The position numbers were made by a program, and so were the translations under genes. From Pseudobdellovibrionaceae bacterium (GTDB taxonomy: Bacteria; Bdellovibrionota; Bdellovibrionia; Bdellovibrionales; JAMPXM01), in the NCBI GenBank assembly GCA_913776405.1, contig CAJYOV010000258.1:1-5154 (forward strand): a stretch of 5,154 nucleotides of DNA. The letters are read 5' to 3'. The notes beneath the pieces are model-generated. The model made no database searches. It was not told the origin of the DNA and saw nothing but the letters and a program-made list of their open reading frames with translations. Positions 1 to 5,154 of the stretch are shown here, piece after piece (the stretch's first letter is position 1; every line of letters starts with the position of its first letter).

Positions 1-57
1 AAAAGCAAAGCCAATGGTAAAAAGAGTCAGCGAGAGGCAAATTAGAATGCGGATCAT
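1..57 (-). CDS. Partial gene: N-terminus of a probably exported or membrane protein
   Basis: Only the first 19 codons are in the window; the rest lies beyond the left edge. The visible residues are MIRILICLSLTLFTIGFAF: a short positive start (Arg3) followed by an unbroken hydrophobic stretch, as in a Sec signal peptide or a first membrane helix. The ATG at 57-55 is preceded on the minus strand by AGGTGGG (67-61), a good Shine-Dalgarno sequence with short spacing, which supports the start. The gene follows the dikinase regulatory gene by 59 nt on the same strand and may belong to the same transcript or have its own promoter. Function cannot be judged. A cysteine at residue 7 lies inside the hydrophobic core and does not look like a lipobox. 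Confidence 0.62.
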   Translation of the reverse strand, partial: MIRILICLSLTLFTIGFAF

Positions 58-87
58 GCGCCCACCTAATCAGTCGATCCTGAAGGA

Positions 88-99
88 CGCAAGCTTGCG
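88..99. repeat. 12-bp perfect palindrome in the short intergenic gap
   Basis: CGCAAGCTTGCG reads the same on both strands. It lies between the dikinase regulatory gene stop (117) and the start of the next minus-strand gene (57). As RNA it could form only a 4-bp stem with a 4-nt loop and has no following T-run, so it is a poor intrinsic terminator. A dimeric regulator site is possible, but a palindrome of this size can also occur by chance. Confidence 0.3.
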
Positions 100-116
100 A
101 GGAAATGTCGAAGGAT

Positions 117-986
117 TTAAAACAAATATTTGTCTGGAAGGCCCATGCGAGAAGAAACAATGCGCGTGATTTCAGCTGCTGTTTCTTCGAGCGCGCGTTC
201 CGTTACGTTGAACACGGGCCAGCGCTTATTTTTGCGATACAGATCTTGCGCAAACTCGATCTCTTTTAAGATGTAGCTTGAGCTAGCATACTCGCCGCCA
301 GGATCCGTACCGAATTTTTCGAGACGATTGCGACGGATTCGCGACAACGAGTCAGCATCAATGATCAGACCGACAACTTTTCGTTGATCGACTTTGAAAA
401 GCTCTTCCGGAAGCGGCGATTCCATCACGAGTGGAATGTTTGCGACCTTCCAGCCTTTGTGGCTCAAGAAAATCGAAAGCGGCGTCTTCGAGGTGCGCGA
501 GATTCCGACGAGGATGATATCCGCTTGATCGAGATCATGAAGCGTTTTTCCGTCATCGTGTTTGACTGTGTATTCGATCGCCTCGATGCGTTTGAAGTAA
601 CGGTCATCTACCGTACGCAGCAAACCCGCTTGGCCGTCCGAATGAACACCAAAGTAACGGTCGAGTGCGTTTAACAGCGGACCTAACAAATCGACCGACA
701 AAAGGCCCTTAGAGGTCGCGAGCTCCATGATTTTTGCGCGCATCGAGGGGCTCACTACCGTGTGAACGATGATTCCGCCCTGCGCAAACGCTTCGTTGAT
801 AGCGCCTTCGACTTGAGCTTCCGTGCGCACATTCTTATACCGCACAAGGTTGATGTCGATCTGATCGTATTGAACGAGAGCGGCGCGAGTCATGGTCGCC
901 GCTGTTTCACCCGTACCGTCGGAGAGAAGATAGATCGTGCCGCGATCGCGCGTGGCTGCCGTGATCGGCTCGCTTCCGTCGGTCAT
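117..986 (-). CDS. Pyruvate phosphate dikinase / PEP synthase regulatory protein (DUF299 kinase-pyrophosphorylase)
   Basis: This 289-residue cytoplasmic protein belongs to the DUF299 family. Its members are bifunctional enzymes that inactivate PEP synthase or pyruvate phosphate dikinase by ADP-dependent threonine phosphorylation and reactivate it by phosphate-dependent dephosphorylation, so they set the direction of pyruvate-PEP flux. Seen in the sequence: the N-terminal motif SDGTGETA (22-29), HDDG (143-146), and the family P-loop GISRTSKTP (161-169) followed by LSIFLSHKGWKVANIPLV. From memory, the RTSKTPLS form and what follows resemble Bacillus YqfL-type (PPDK) regulators more than E. coli PpsR, which has a Cys-Gly variant, so the target kinase is left open and no symbol is given. 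The length fits the family. The frame stays open upstream to 1082, but the ATG at 986-984 is chosen because it forms an ATGA overlap with the preceding gene and the 32 extra residues lack family similarity. The target kinase gene is not in the window. Confidence 0.95.
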   Translation of the reverse strand: MTDGSEPITAATRDRGTIYLLSDGTGETAATMTRAALVQYDQIDINLVRYKNVRTEAQVEGAINEAFAQGGIIVHTVVSPSMRAKIMELATSKGLLSVDLLGPLLNALDRYFGVHSDGQAGLLRTVDDRYFKRIEAIEYTVKHDDGKTLHDLDQADIILVGISRTSKTPLSIFLSHKGWKVANIPLVMESPLPEELFKVDQRKVVGLIIDADSLSRIRRNRLEKFGTDPGGEYASSSYILKEIEFAQDLYRKNKRWPVFNVTERALEETAAEITRIVSSRMGLPDKYLF

Positions 987-1624
987 CTGAAAAACCCACG
1001 GCCCGAAACTTTTTGCGGCGGTCGCCGATTGCAGGCATCGCGCGCCGAAAGATACGCATTTTCGATTGCGAAGACTTGCCAAGGATGCGGCCGATCGCAG
1101 AAGAGAACGAAAATCACGCCGTCTGTTGGCACAAATGCAAACGCGCTACAGTCATGCAGATCTTCGATGTTTTCGATCTTCAGCGCTTTCAAAACGGGAA
1201 GAATGCGACCCGCAACAACGAAGCCTGAACGCAGTCCGCTTAAACCGAGATCGACCACACCGCCGCCCGATTGCGGAGGTTGAAACGTGCGACCGAAAAG
1301 AGTGACACCCACGAGGCGCGCTTCGTTCTGCCCGCGCTCAGTTTTCAAACACAGGGCCCCCTCGAAGTACGGCGCAAACTCAGCGAGAATTTTTTCTGGC
1401 GGAGTGCCCGGCTTCAAGATCGCAAGCTGACGATCCAGCTCATCCCAGTCGCTTGAAACTTCAAACGCCTCAACCAGGGATTGAGAACCCGAAGCAGATT
1501 CGGATGGAGACGAGTCTAGGAGTTCGCGCTCGCCTTCAAGCACATCGCCGAGGAAATCGCGAAGATCACGCGTTCGCGCGCGCAACTTTGAGAGATGAGG
1601 GATATTCCAAAGGCTCAAATCCAT
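983..1624 (-). CDS. Hypothetical protein, 213 residues, coupled to the dikinase regulator
   Basis: I do not recognise this protein. It has no signal peptide and is probably cytoplasmic. Residues 10-36 are rich in Arg, Leu and Glu and likely helical. Residues 37-51 are a Ser-rich, probably disordered linker. Residues 84-195 alternate short hydrophobic strands (GALCLKTERG, RLVGVTLFGRTF, SAFAFVPTDGVIFVLF) with a final helix, a layout reminiscent of GAF/PAS-like sensor folds, although that is only inference. The basic tail (199-213) overlaps the start of the next gene. The start at 1624 is supported by AAGGGG on the minus strand (1638-1632 region), next to the previous gene's TAA. The stop TGA (985-983) overlaps the ATG of the DUF299 regulator, so the two products are probably made together. 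It may modulate the regulator or share its pathway. Confidence 0.82.
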   Translation of the reverse strand: MDLSLWNIPHLSKLRARTRDLRDFLGDVLEGERELLDSSPSESASGSQSLVEAFEVSSDWDELDRQLAILKPGTPPEKILAEFAPYFEGALCLKTERGQNEARLVGVTLFGRTFQPPQSGGGVVDLGLSGLRSGFVVAGRILPVLKALKIENIEDLHDCSAFAFVPTDGVIFVLFCDRPHPWQVFAIENAYLSARDACNRRPPQKVSGRGFFR

Positions 1625-1636
1625 CTGAGGTCCCCT

Positions 1637-2095
1637 TTAAGAAACGACGATTTCAAGATCACTCGCGGCCTCTTTTTGAGGCCACTTGGCGAGAAACTGC
1701 GCTCGCGACATCTTGCTCGGTAAGAAGATGCGAACGCCGGGCTTTCCAAGACCCGTCCAGATACGATGACACATGATGGCCCATTGTGAAAACTGAGAGT
1801 CGTCTTCAGAGGCCAGAGGCACCACAACTGTCTGATGATTTGGTAGAAGTGTCTCACTAGCAATCATCAACGGAGCTTCCGGTGACAAACGCATCATCGG
1901 GACGTCAACTTCGAGTGTTTCGACGAGAGCGTGAAGGTCAGGCGAAAAATTCGCGGGGCGATGGGGTGCCGCACGCCGAATCTGGAAGCCCAAATACCAG
2001 TCGATCCGCTTCGACCACTCGGAGTGAGCCAAAGGCGGAATCATCCATAACTGAACTCCCGGCGATAAAGCCGTGAGTGCGTCTTTTTCCTGCAT
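1637..2095 (-). CDS. Hypothetical protein, 152 residues
   Basis: I do not recognise this protein. It has no signal peptide or membrane segment and is Trp-rich for its size (W17, W27, W33, W105, W113, W138). It appears to have a mixed alpha/beta fold, with strands such as QTVVVPLAS (88-96) and VRIFLPS (121-127), and it ends in DLEIVVS. The frame is open upstream to 2353, but that extension lies inside the preceding gene and is Arg/Ser/Cys-rich, as expected of out-of-frame sequence. The ATG at 2095 leaves a 14-nt gap after the previous stop. Its Shine-Dalgarno is weak (AAGAG almost touching the ATG). An alternative start is Met18 at 2044, with GGGAG 11 nt upstream. It sits between the transglycosylase-like gene and the 213-residue gene, with a 12-nt gap to the latter. 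Confidence 0.75.
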   Translation of the reverse strand: MQEKDALTALSPGVQLWMIPPLAHSEWSKRIDWYLGFQIRRAAPHRPANFSPDLHALVETLEVDVPMMRLSPEAPLMIASETLLPNHQTVVVPLASEDDSQFSQWAIMCHRIWTGLGKPGVRIFLPSKMSRAQFLAKWPQKEAASDLEIVVS

Positions 2096-2109
2096 ACTCT
2101 TAGTCTGGG

Positions 2110-3078
2110 TTACGAATCCCGAAGGCGGCAAGCGATATTCTGACCGGTAATCGCAGGCGCACGACCCGATTCGAGAACAACGAGACCTTTCAAGATCTCT
2201 TTGACTCGGAGGAGATAAAGATTGTGCTCGGGTGTAGCGACTTCGTTCACCTGACGTCCCAGCGCATCGTAGCGCGGGTTCGTCAGCTGACGAAGGCTTC
2301 CGAAATAGACGTAAAGCGTGTGATCGAAGATGTTCGAATCGTTCACATACCAAAGGTTCTGAGCTCGCGTGCGATGCTTCATATACTGAAGGCTTTCAGC
2401 CAAAAAGCCCATCGTCGCAACGGCCGCGACCTTCGGGTTTCGCAGATCGCGAGGGCCCTTGAGACAGTACATGATCTCGATCCCTTCCGGGATCGTTTTG
2501 ATCTGCGTGAGGCCGCGACTGTTTTTCTCAGGCTTGAGCGTCCAGTCATCGAAAGCCTTCTTGAGCGTCACGCCAAGCTGCAAGCGCTCCTTCACGTAGT
2601 ACATGAAGTTCGTTCCGAATTCGGTCTCACGACCTAAAATTCCGAACGCGATCACGGCCAAATGATTGTACTCACGATTCGAGAGATCGTAGAGGGCCAT
2701 CAGGTTGCCCTTCTCCTTCTCCAGCGCCTCGACGTATTTCGCAGAATCCGCCGTCAGCATCTTGCGATCTTTGATCATGATTCGAAGTTCGGAAGGCGCC
2801 TCATGACCGAACTCATTCGAGAGAAGCTTAAACCCTTGGTTCGCAGACTTCCGAAGAGCCCCGTACCAGTACATTTCATTCCACTGCTCGCTCGGCGCTA
2901 ACCGCCACGGTGCAAACACCTGCTTCGGTCCACCTTCAAACAAAAACGCATTGCCCGTCGGCGACGGATAAACCTTCGCCGCAGGACGCGCCTGCGCCAC
3001 CTGGCCCGAAGCCAGCGCTGGCTCAAGTCCAGACAGAAGTAAAATGAGTGCCGCCAGGGCCGAGATGAAGGCTCGCAT
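2110..3078 (-). CDS. Exported protein with a divergent lytic-transglycosylase-like (SLT/lysozyme-fold) domain
   Basis: This 322-residue protein starts with a clear Sec signal peptide (MRAF, hydrophobic core 5-16, likely cleavage after ALA at 21-23), so the mature protein is probably periplasmic. A Pro/Ala-rich stretch follows (29-42). The central part resembles the SLT lysozyme-like fold: GRETEFGTN (149-157), where Glu151 or Glu153 takes the place of the catalytic glutamate; SRGLTQIKTIP (187-197), like the Gly-Leu-Met-Gln-Ile motif; and a helix NPKVAAVATMGFL (214-226), where these enzymes have their conserved Asn-Ile-Gly-yLxxL region. The gap of about 36 residues from the Glu to the GLTQI motif is longer than usual, implying an insertion. 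If active, it would cleave murein glycan strands. The frame extends to a TTG at 3117, but the ATG at 3078 gives a cleaner signal peptide. No good Shine-Dalgarno precedes either start. It is first in the probable four-gene operon. Confidence 0.72.
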   Translation of the reverse strand: MRAFISALAALILLLSGLEPALASGQVAQARPAAKVYPSPTGNAFLFEGGPKQVFAPWRLAPSEQWNEMYWYGALRKSANQGFKLLSNEFGHEAPSELRIMIKDRKMLTADSAKYVEALEKEKGNLMALYDLSNREYNHLAVIAFGILGRETEFGTNFMYYVKERLQLGVTLKKAFDDWTLKPEKNSRGLTQIKTIPEGIEIMYCLKGPRDLRNPKVAAVATMGFLAESLQYMKHRTRAQNLWYVNDSNIFDHTLYVYFGSLRQLTNPRYDALGRQVNEVATPEHNLYLLRVKEILKGLVVLESGRAPAITGQNIACRLRDS

Positions 3079-3121
3079 AGAGATGGCAGTAACAATTGCA
3101 AATCGAAGTCCACGCAACCAG

Positions 3122-3139
3122 ATGTACGGAAATGTACGG
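3122..3139. repeat. Direct repeat of ATGTACGG with 10-bp period (candidate operator)
   Basis: ATGTACGG occurs at 3122-3129 and again at 3132-3139, one helical turn apart, in the divergent region between the operon start (3078) and the plus-strand gene (3193). A third copy in inverse orientation lies at 3206-3213, just inside the plus-strand gene. The inverse match extends to 11 bp: ATGTACGGAAA at 3122-3132 against its complement at 3203-3213. Same-face spacing and position between two divergent starts suit a regulator binding site, but no known regulator is recognised. Confidence 0.45.
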
Positions 3140-3180
3140 GGAAACGGTTAAACGCCTTTCATACAGTCCGAGCTCTTAAC

Positions 3181-3187
3181 AAAGGAG
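3181..3187 (+). promoter_or_regulatory. Strong Shine-Dalgarno, possibly in a weak hairpin
   Basis: AAAGGAG lies 5 nt before the ATG at 3193 and decides that start. Upstream AGCTC (3171-3175) can pair with GAGCT (3185-3189) across a 9-nt loop, which would cover part of the ribosome site. The stem is only 5 bp, so any effect would be mild. Confidence 0.75.
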
Positions 3188-3192
3188 CTAGT

Positions 3193-3873
3193 ATGAAGAT
3201 TCTTTCCGTACATGTGCCAATTCTCGCTGCGCTGGGTTTGATCCTAATGACTGGGTCGATGGCTCACGCCGAACCCGAGTTCTGCTCGCCCGATCGGTTT
3301 GTCGAACTAGAACGTGGTAACAACATTCCTTACCTCGACCGAGTTCACGTTTTCCAAGTAGGTCGCCTGACCCTCGCTGGCCTAGGCGTAGGAGATTCAG
3401 ATGAGAGATATGTGGCAAGCCTGGCGCAGCAATACGGCTCTTACCGCGCCGAAGAAAAGTCCTGCGTTTTTTACTTCAATGACGGTAACGAGGCTGCCGC
3501 AGCTGCGTTCAACCACGTCTACCTCCCATCGCCCGTCTTGAGAGGCAAATCGATCGCGGAGAAGTACGATCAACTCGCAACACCGTTGATCGATCAAACT
3601 CCGACAAGCTTCTTGAGCTGCGCACGCGAGCACAAGTTCATCGCGATGGGATGTGACGGCATGAGACATCGCGGCCCATCCGTTTTCGCGATGTTACTCG
3701 GATACGCGGGCTGCTCGCCTGAATCTGCATCCGAAATCGCGAACCGCGTTTGGGGCACGAACCACGTTCTGCGCACGACTCGTAAAGAAATAGCGCTGAA
3801 GGGTTACGAAGCCGGCAACCGGAATCCTAAAGGCCGAGCTGAACTTCAGCGTCTCATGCGCGGTTCAAACTAA
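3193..3873 (+). CDS. Secreted hypothetical protein with five cysteines, 226 residues
   Basis: I do not recognise the family. The N-terminus is a clear Sec signal peptide (MKILSVH, hydrophobic core about 8-20, cleavage expected after AHA at 24-26), so the mature protein of about 200 residues should be periplasmic or secreted. It holds five cysteines (31, 91, 143, 154, 174), enough for two disulphides plus one free thiol. Segments that look structured are RLTLAGLGVGDSD (58-70), an Ala-rich helix around 98-107, and a last third that is basic and probably helical (RTTRKEIALKGYEAG, 194-208). There is no lipobox, membrane anchor or catalytic motif that I can name. It is the only plus-strand gene in the window, diverges from the operon across a gap of 114 nt, and overlaps the convergent TPR gene by 20 bp at its 3' end. 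Confidence 0.88.
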   Translation: MKILSVHVPILAALGLILMTGSMAHAEPEFCSPDRFVELERGNNIPYLDRVHVFQVGRLTLAGLGVGDSDERYVASLAQQYGSYRAEEKSCVFYFNDGNEAAAAAFNHVYLPSPVLRGKSIAEKYDQLATPLIDQTPTSFLSCAREHKFIAMGCDGMRHRGPSVFAMLLGYAGCSPESASEIANRVWGTNHVLRTTRKEIALKGYEAGNRNPKGRAELQRLMRGSN

Positions 3874-5098
3874 TTCCCTCTGCGACAGCGATACGCCCGG
3901 AATTCAAAACGAGAATTTCGGGCTTGAGCGCAATCGCTTGAAGGTCTTCGTTAATTCTTCGGACGAGAATTCTCAGTCGTTCGCCGTAACTAGCGTTGTA
4001 GTCCGCATTCCACACCTGCTTCACAGCGCTTTCGACTTCTAAAGACCGCTGGTCTGCCAGCACACTTAGGAGCGACAAGGCTGTCGTTCGGCGACGCCAA
4101 TTGAGTTGTTCGTCGCCCACATTCACGCTCGCAGCGCCGACACGAATTTCGGTGACGGTTTCACTTGGAAGAGTCAGCCCGAATTTCGACGCGAGCGCAC
4201 GCGCTGAAAAAGGATCGAAGGATTTCAGAAGCGTTGAGATCAAACGCGTTGCCCGAAGTCGGTCTACAGCCTCAGTGCCAAATCGACTGACAAGAAAGCC
4301 GAGTCTGACTTGCGTCGTAACCGACATCTCATCCGCTTTTGCAAAAGCCTCTCGGTAAGTGAGAGTTCCAACTTCGAGCAATTTTGAGAGGGCTACCTCG
4401 AAGGCGTTAATCGGTTCCGGCGGATTGAGCACAAGATCTTTGAACCGCGATCGATTTACTGGCTGACGAATGAAGACGAGTTCGGCGAGATCGAAATAAA
4501 GAAGCGAAAGATCACAGGCATAATCAACGTGCTCACGCGCGCGAAGATAACGTGCGATCGAAGCTTCCAGACCGACGAAGGCAAATTCGCCCCACATGAG
4601 TGAGTGCAAAACTTCAATTCTCTGATTTTCGGCCTCGAATGCGCGAACTCTCGTGCTGAGATCGATGTAGCTCGACTCGGCCTCTTGTTCGAGTCCAAGG
4701 AAGATCGCGACTCGCACGAGCCCGGCTAGACACATGATTTTCTGTCGATCCGAGAATTCCTCACCTTCCACGACTGACTCATAAGAACGAAGCGCATTTT
4801 TGAATTGGCCCTGCTCTTCGAGGAATTTGCCTAGGAACAAATGTGCGTTGTAAAGCGTTTGAGGCGTTAAGAGCTCTCGTGTCTCCTCGACTACGTCTTC
4901 GATTTCTTTCAGTAGCTCTCTCCACCGGAAGAGGCGTCCCAACATGTATTCACAGACAGTGAGATCGATCAAAAGCAAAAGATTCTCACCAAAAGCGGAT
5001 CGCGCTTTCGACAACGTTTCGGCTGCAAGTCGATACTCGCCCTTTTTCATCTGTTCTTTGGCTTGCCCGTGAAGCTCAATCCGACGTTCACGATTCAT
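3854..5098 (-). CDS. TPR-repeat protein with putative C-terminal winged-helix DNA-binding domain
   Basis: This 414-residue protein has no signal peptide or membrane segment. The N-terminal and middle parts are almost all helix pairs, with TPR-like units at about 5-37 (GQAKEQMKKGEYRLAAETL) and 83-116 (LGKFLEEQGQFKNALRSYE), and more degenerate helices to about 300. The last 100 residues change character. Strands TEIRVGAASVNVGDEQLNW (316-334) lead into a helix TTALSLLSVLADQ, then SAVKQVWNADYNASYGERL (357-375), helix RILVRRINEDLQ and a strand pair PEILVLNSGRIAV (393-405). That order matches the OmpR/SARP winged helix, including the Leu-x-x-x-W before the recognition helix and a terminal beta-hairpin wing. 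A regulator that senses a partner through its TPRs is therefore likely, with C-terminal DNA binding. The start at 5098 has GAGGA 8 nt upstream and overlaps the previous stop as ATGA. The 3' end overlaps the secreted-protein gene. Confidence 0.85.
   Translation of the reverse strand: MNRERRIELHGQAKEQMKKGEYRLAAETLSKARSAFGENLLLLIDLTVCEYMLGRLFRWRELLKEIEDVVEETRELLTPQTLYNAHLFLGKFLEEQGQFKNALRSYESVVEGEEFSDRQKIMCLAGLVRVAIFLGLEQEAESSYIDLSTRVRAFEAENQRIEVLHSLMWGEFAFVGLEASIARYLRAREHVDYACDLSLLYFDLAELVFIRQPVNRSRFKDLVLNPPEPINAFEVALSKLLEVGTLTYREAFAKADEMSVTTQVRLGFLVSRFGTEAVDRLRATRLISTLLKSFDPFSARALASKFGLTLPSETVTEIRVGAASVNVGDEQLNWRRRTTALSLLSVLADQRSLEVESAVKQVWNADYNASYGERLRILVRRINEDLQAIALKPEILVLNSGRIAVAEGISLNRA
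3895..3923 (+). terminator. Strong hairpin just past the plus-strand gene, candidate terminator without a T-run
   Basis: GCCCGGAATTC (3895-3905) pairs with GAATTTCGGGC (3913-3923) over 11 positions with one G-U wobble and a 7-nt loop AAAACGA. It begins 21 nt after the stop of the secreted-protein gene. The following bases (TTGAGCGC) are not T-rich, so a classical intrinsic terminator is doubtful; it may instead protect or help define the mRNA 3' end. The same bases encode the strand-turn-strand near the end of the TPR protein, so coding constraint may explain part of the symmetry. Confidence 0.4.
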
Positions 5099-5154
5099 TT
5101 CGTAAGTCCTCGCGCAGGCAAGTGAAGATTCAGGTCAAGTTCGTCTTCTTGAAG
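5095..5154 (-). CDS. Partial gene: last 19 residues of an upstream minus-strand protein
   Basis: The minus strand reads open from the right edge into the TPR gene start, giving LQEDELDLNLHLPARGLTK and then TGA (5097-5095). The stop overlaps the ATG of the TPR gene as ATGA, the same arrangement as at 983-986, which suggests a genuine upstream gene translated in tandem with the TPR regulator. The segment is acidic and Leu-rich, then basic, and is too short to assign to a family. An open frame of 20 codons could also arise by chance; the exact ATGA junction is the main support. Confidence 0.5.
   Translation of the reverse strand, partial: LQEDELDLNLHLPARGLTK

Larger units (their letters stand above)
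117..3078 (-). other. Probable four-gene operon
   Basis: Four minus-strand genes follow one another with gaps of 14 nt, 12 nt and a 4-nt overlap, leaving no room for internal promoters or terminators outside coding sequence. The order is the exported SLT-like protein, the 152-residue unknown, the 213-residue unknown and the DUF299 regulator. The promoter should lie in 3079-3192, although I see no convincing -35/-10 pair there. Co-transcription is inferred from spacing alone. The SLT-like gene has no obvious functional link with the regulator and could simply be a neighbour. Confidence 0.65.

Noticed and set aside
987..1082. 32-residue N-terminal extension of the dikinase regulator
   Set aside because: It overlaps the coding end of the preceding gene by 100 nt, lacks family similarity, and the ATGA junction at 983-986 gives a better start.
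762..1283. 173-codon open frame on the plus strand
   Set aside because: It runs antisense to the well-recognised DUF299 gene and its neighbour, has no ribosome site worth noting, and its translation is basic and of low quality.
1615..1863. 82-codon minus-strand open frame across the 152/213 gene junction
   Set aside because: It is in a different frame from both real genes and overlaps the supported start and ribosome site at 1624-1638.
2096..2353. 86-residue N-terminal extension of the 152-residue protein
   Set aside because: It lies within the last part of the SLT-like gene, and its Arg/Ser/Cys-rich composition is typical of out-of-frame reading.
2224..2637. 137-codon open frame on the plus strand
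   Set aside because: It is fully antisense to the SLT-like gene, and its Arg/Leu/Val-rich translation is typical of a shadow frame.
3079..3117. TTG start at 3117 for the SLT-like protein, adding 13 residues
   Set aside because: No Shine-Dalgarno precedes it and it would put a second uneven stretch before a normal signal peptide. The ATG at 3078 gives a compact one, though its own Shine-Dalgarno is also poor.
3140..3170. Sigma-70 promoter for the secreted-protein gene (TACAGT at 3162-3167)
   Set aside because: The hexamer matches the -10 consensus at only 4 of 6 positions, and no -35 lies at the right distance.
3924..3940. Second small hairpin AGCG-CAAT-CGCT after the strong stem
   Set aside because: It has only 4 base pairs, lies inside coding sequence, and has no T-run.

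Overview
The window looks like chromosomal DNA of a Gram-negative bacterium with roughly balanced base composition. Two genes begin with clear Sec-type signal peptides, one product resembles a periplasmic murein-cleaving domain, and genes are tightly packed with 4-base ATGA overlaps. A Bdellovibrio-like or other deltaproteobacterial host would fit the style of a TPR regulator beside many lineage-specific hypothetical genes, but this is an impression and no marker here proves it. I see no tRNA, rRNA, CRISPR array, insertion sequence or phage gene.

Left part (1-3078, all on the minus strand, transcribed right to left): four genes form a probable operon. The order of transcription is an exported, lytic-transglycosylase-like protein (3078-2110), a 152-residue unknown protein (2095-1637), a 213-residue unknown protein (1624-983) and a DUF299 pyruvate-dikinase/PEP-synthase regulatory protein (986-117). 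The spacings are 14 nt, 12 nt and a 4-nt ATGA overlap. The overlap fixes the start of the regulator at 986 and suggests that its translation is coupled to the unknown gene before it. After a further 59 nt, another gene starts at 57 with a signal-peptide-like N-terminus and runs off the left edge.

Middle (3079-3192): a divergent intergenic region with two direct copies of ATGTACGG exactly 10 bp apart. An inverted copy, extended to 11 bp, lies just inside the gene on the right. This is the best regulatory-site candidate in the window. 

Right part (3193-5154): a plus-strand gene encodes a secreted protein with five cysteines and no family I recognise. Its 3' end overlaps by 20 bp, tail to tail, a minus-strand gene for a 414-residue protein with TPR-like helices and a C-terminal segment resembling an OmpR/SARP-type winged helix. 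A strong hairpin at 3895-3923 lies just past the plus-strand stop codon and inside the opposing coding sequence. The last 60 bases hold the end of another minus-strand gene whose stop overlaps the start of the TPR gene (ATGA).

The only well-supported biochemical function is the DUF299 regulator, which controls interconversion of pyruvate and PEP. The wall-enzyme and DNA-binding calls rest on motif layout read by eye. I found no clear evidence of a defence, mobile or otherwise novel multi-gene system. The most unusual points are the coupling of two unknown cytoplasmic proteins to the DUF299 regulator and the TPR plus winged-helix architecture.
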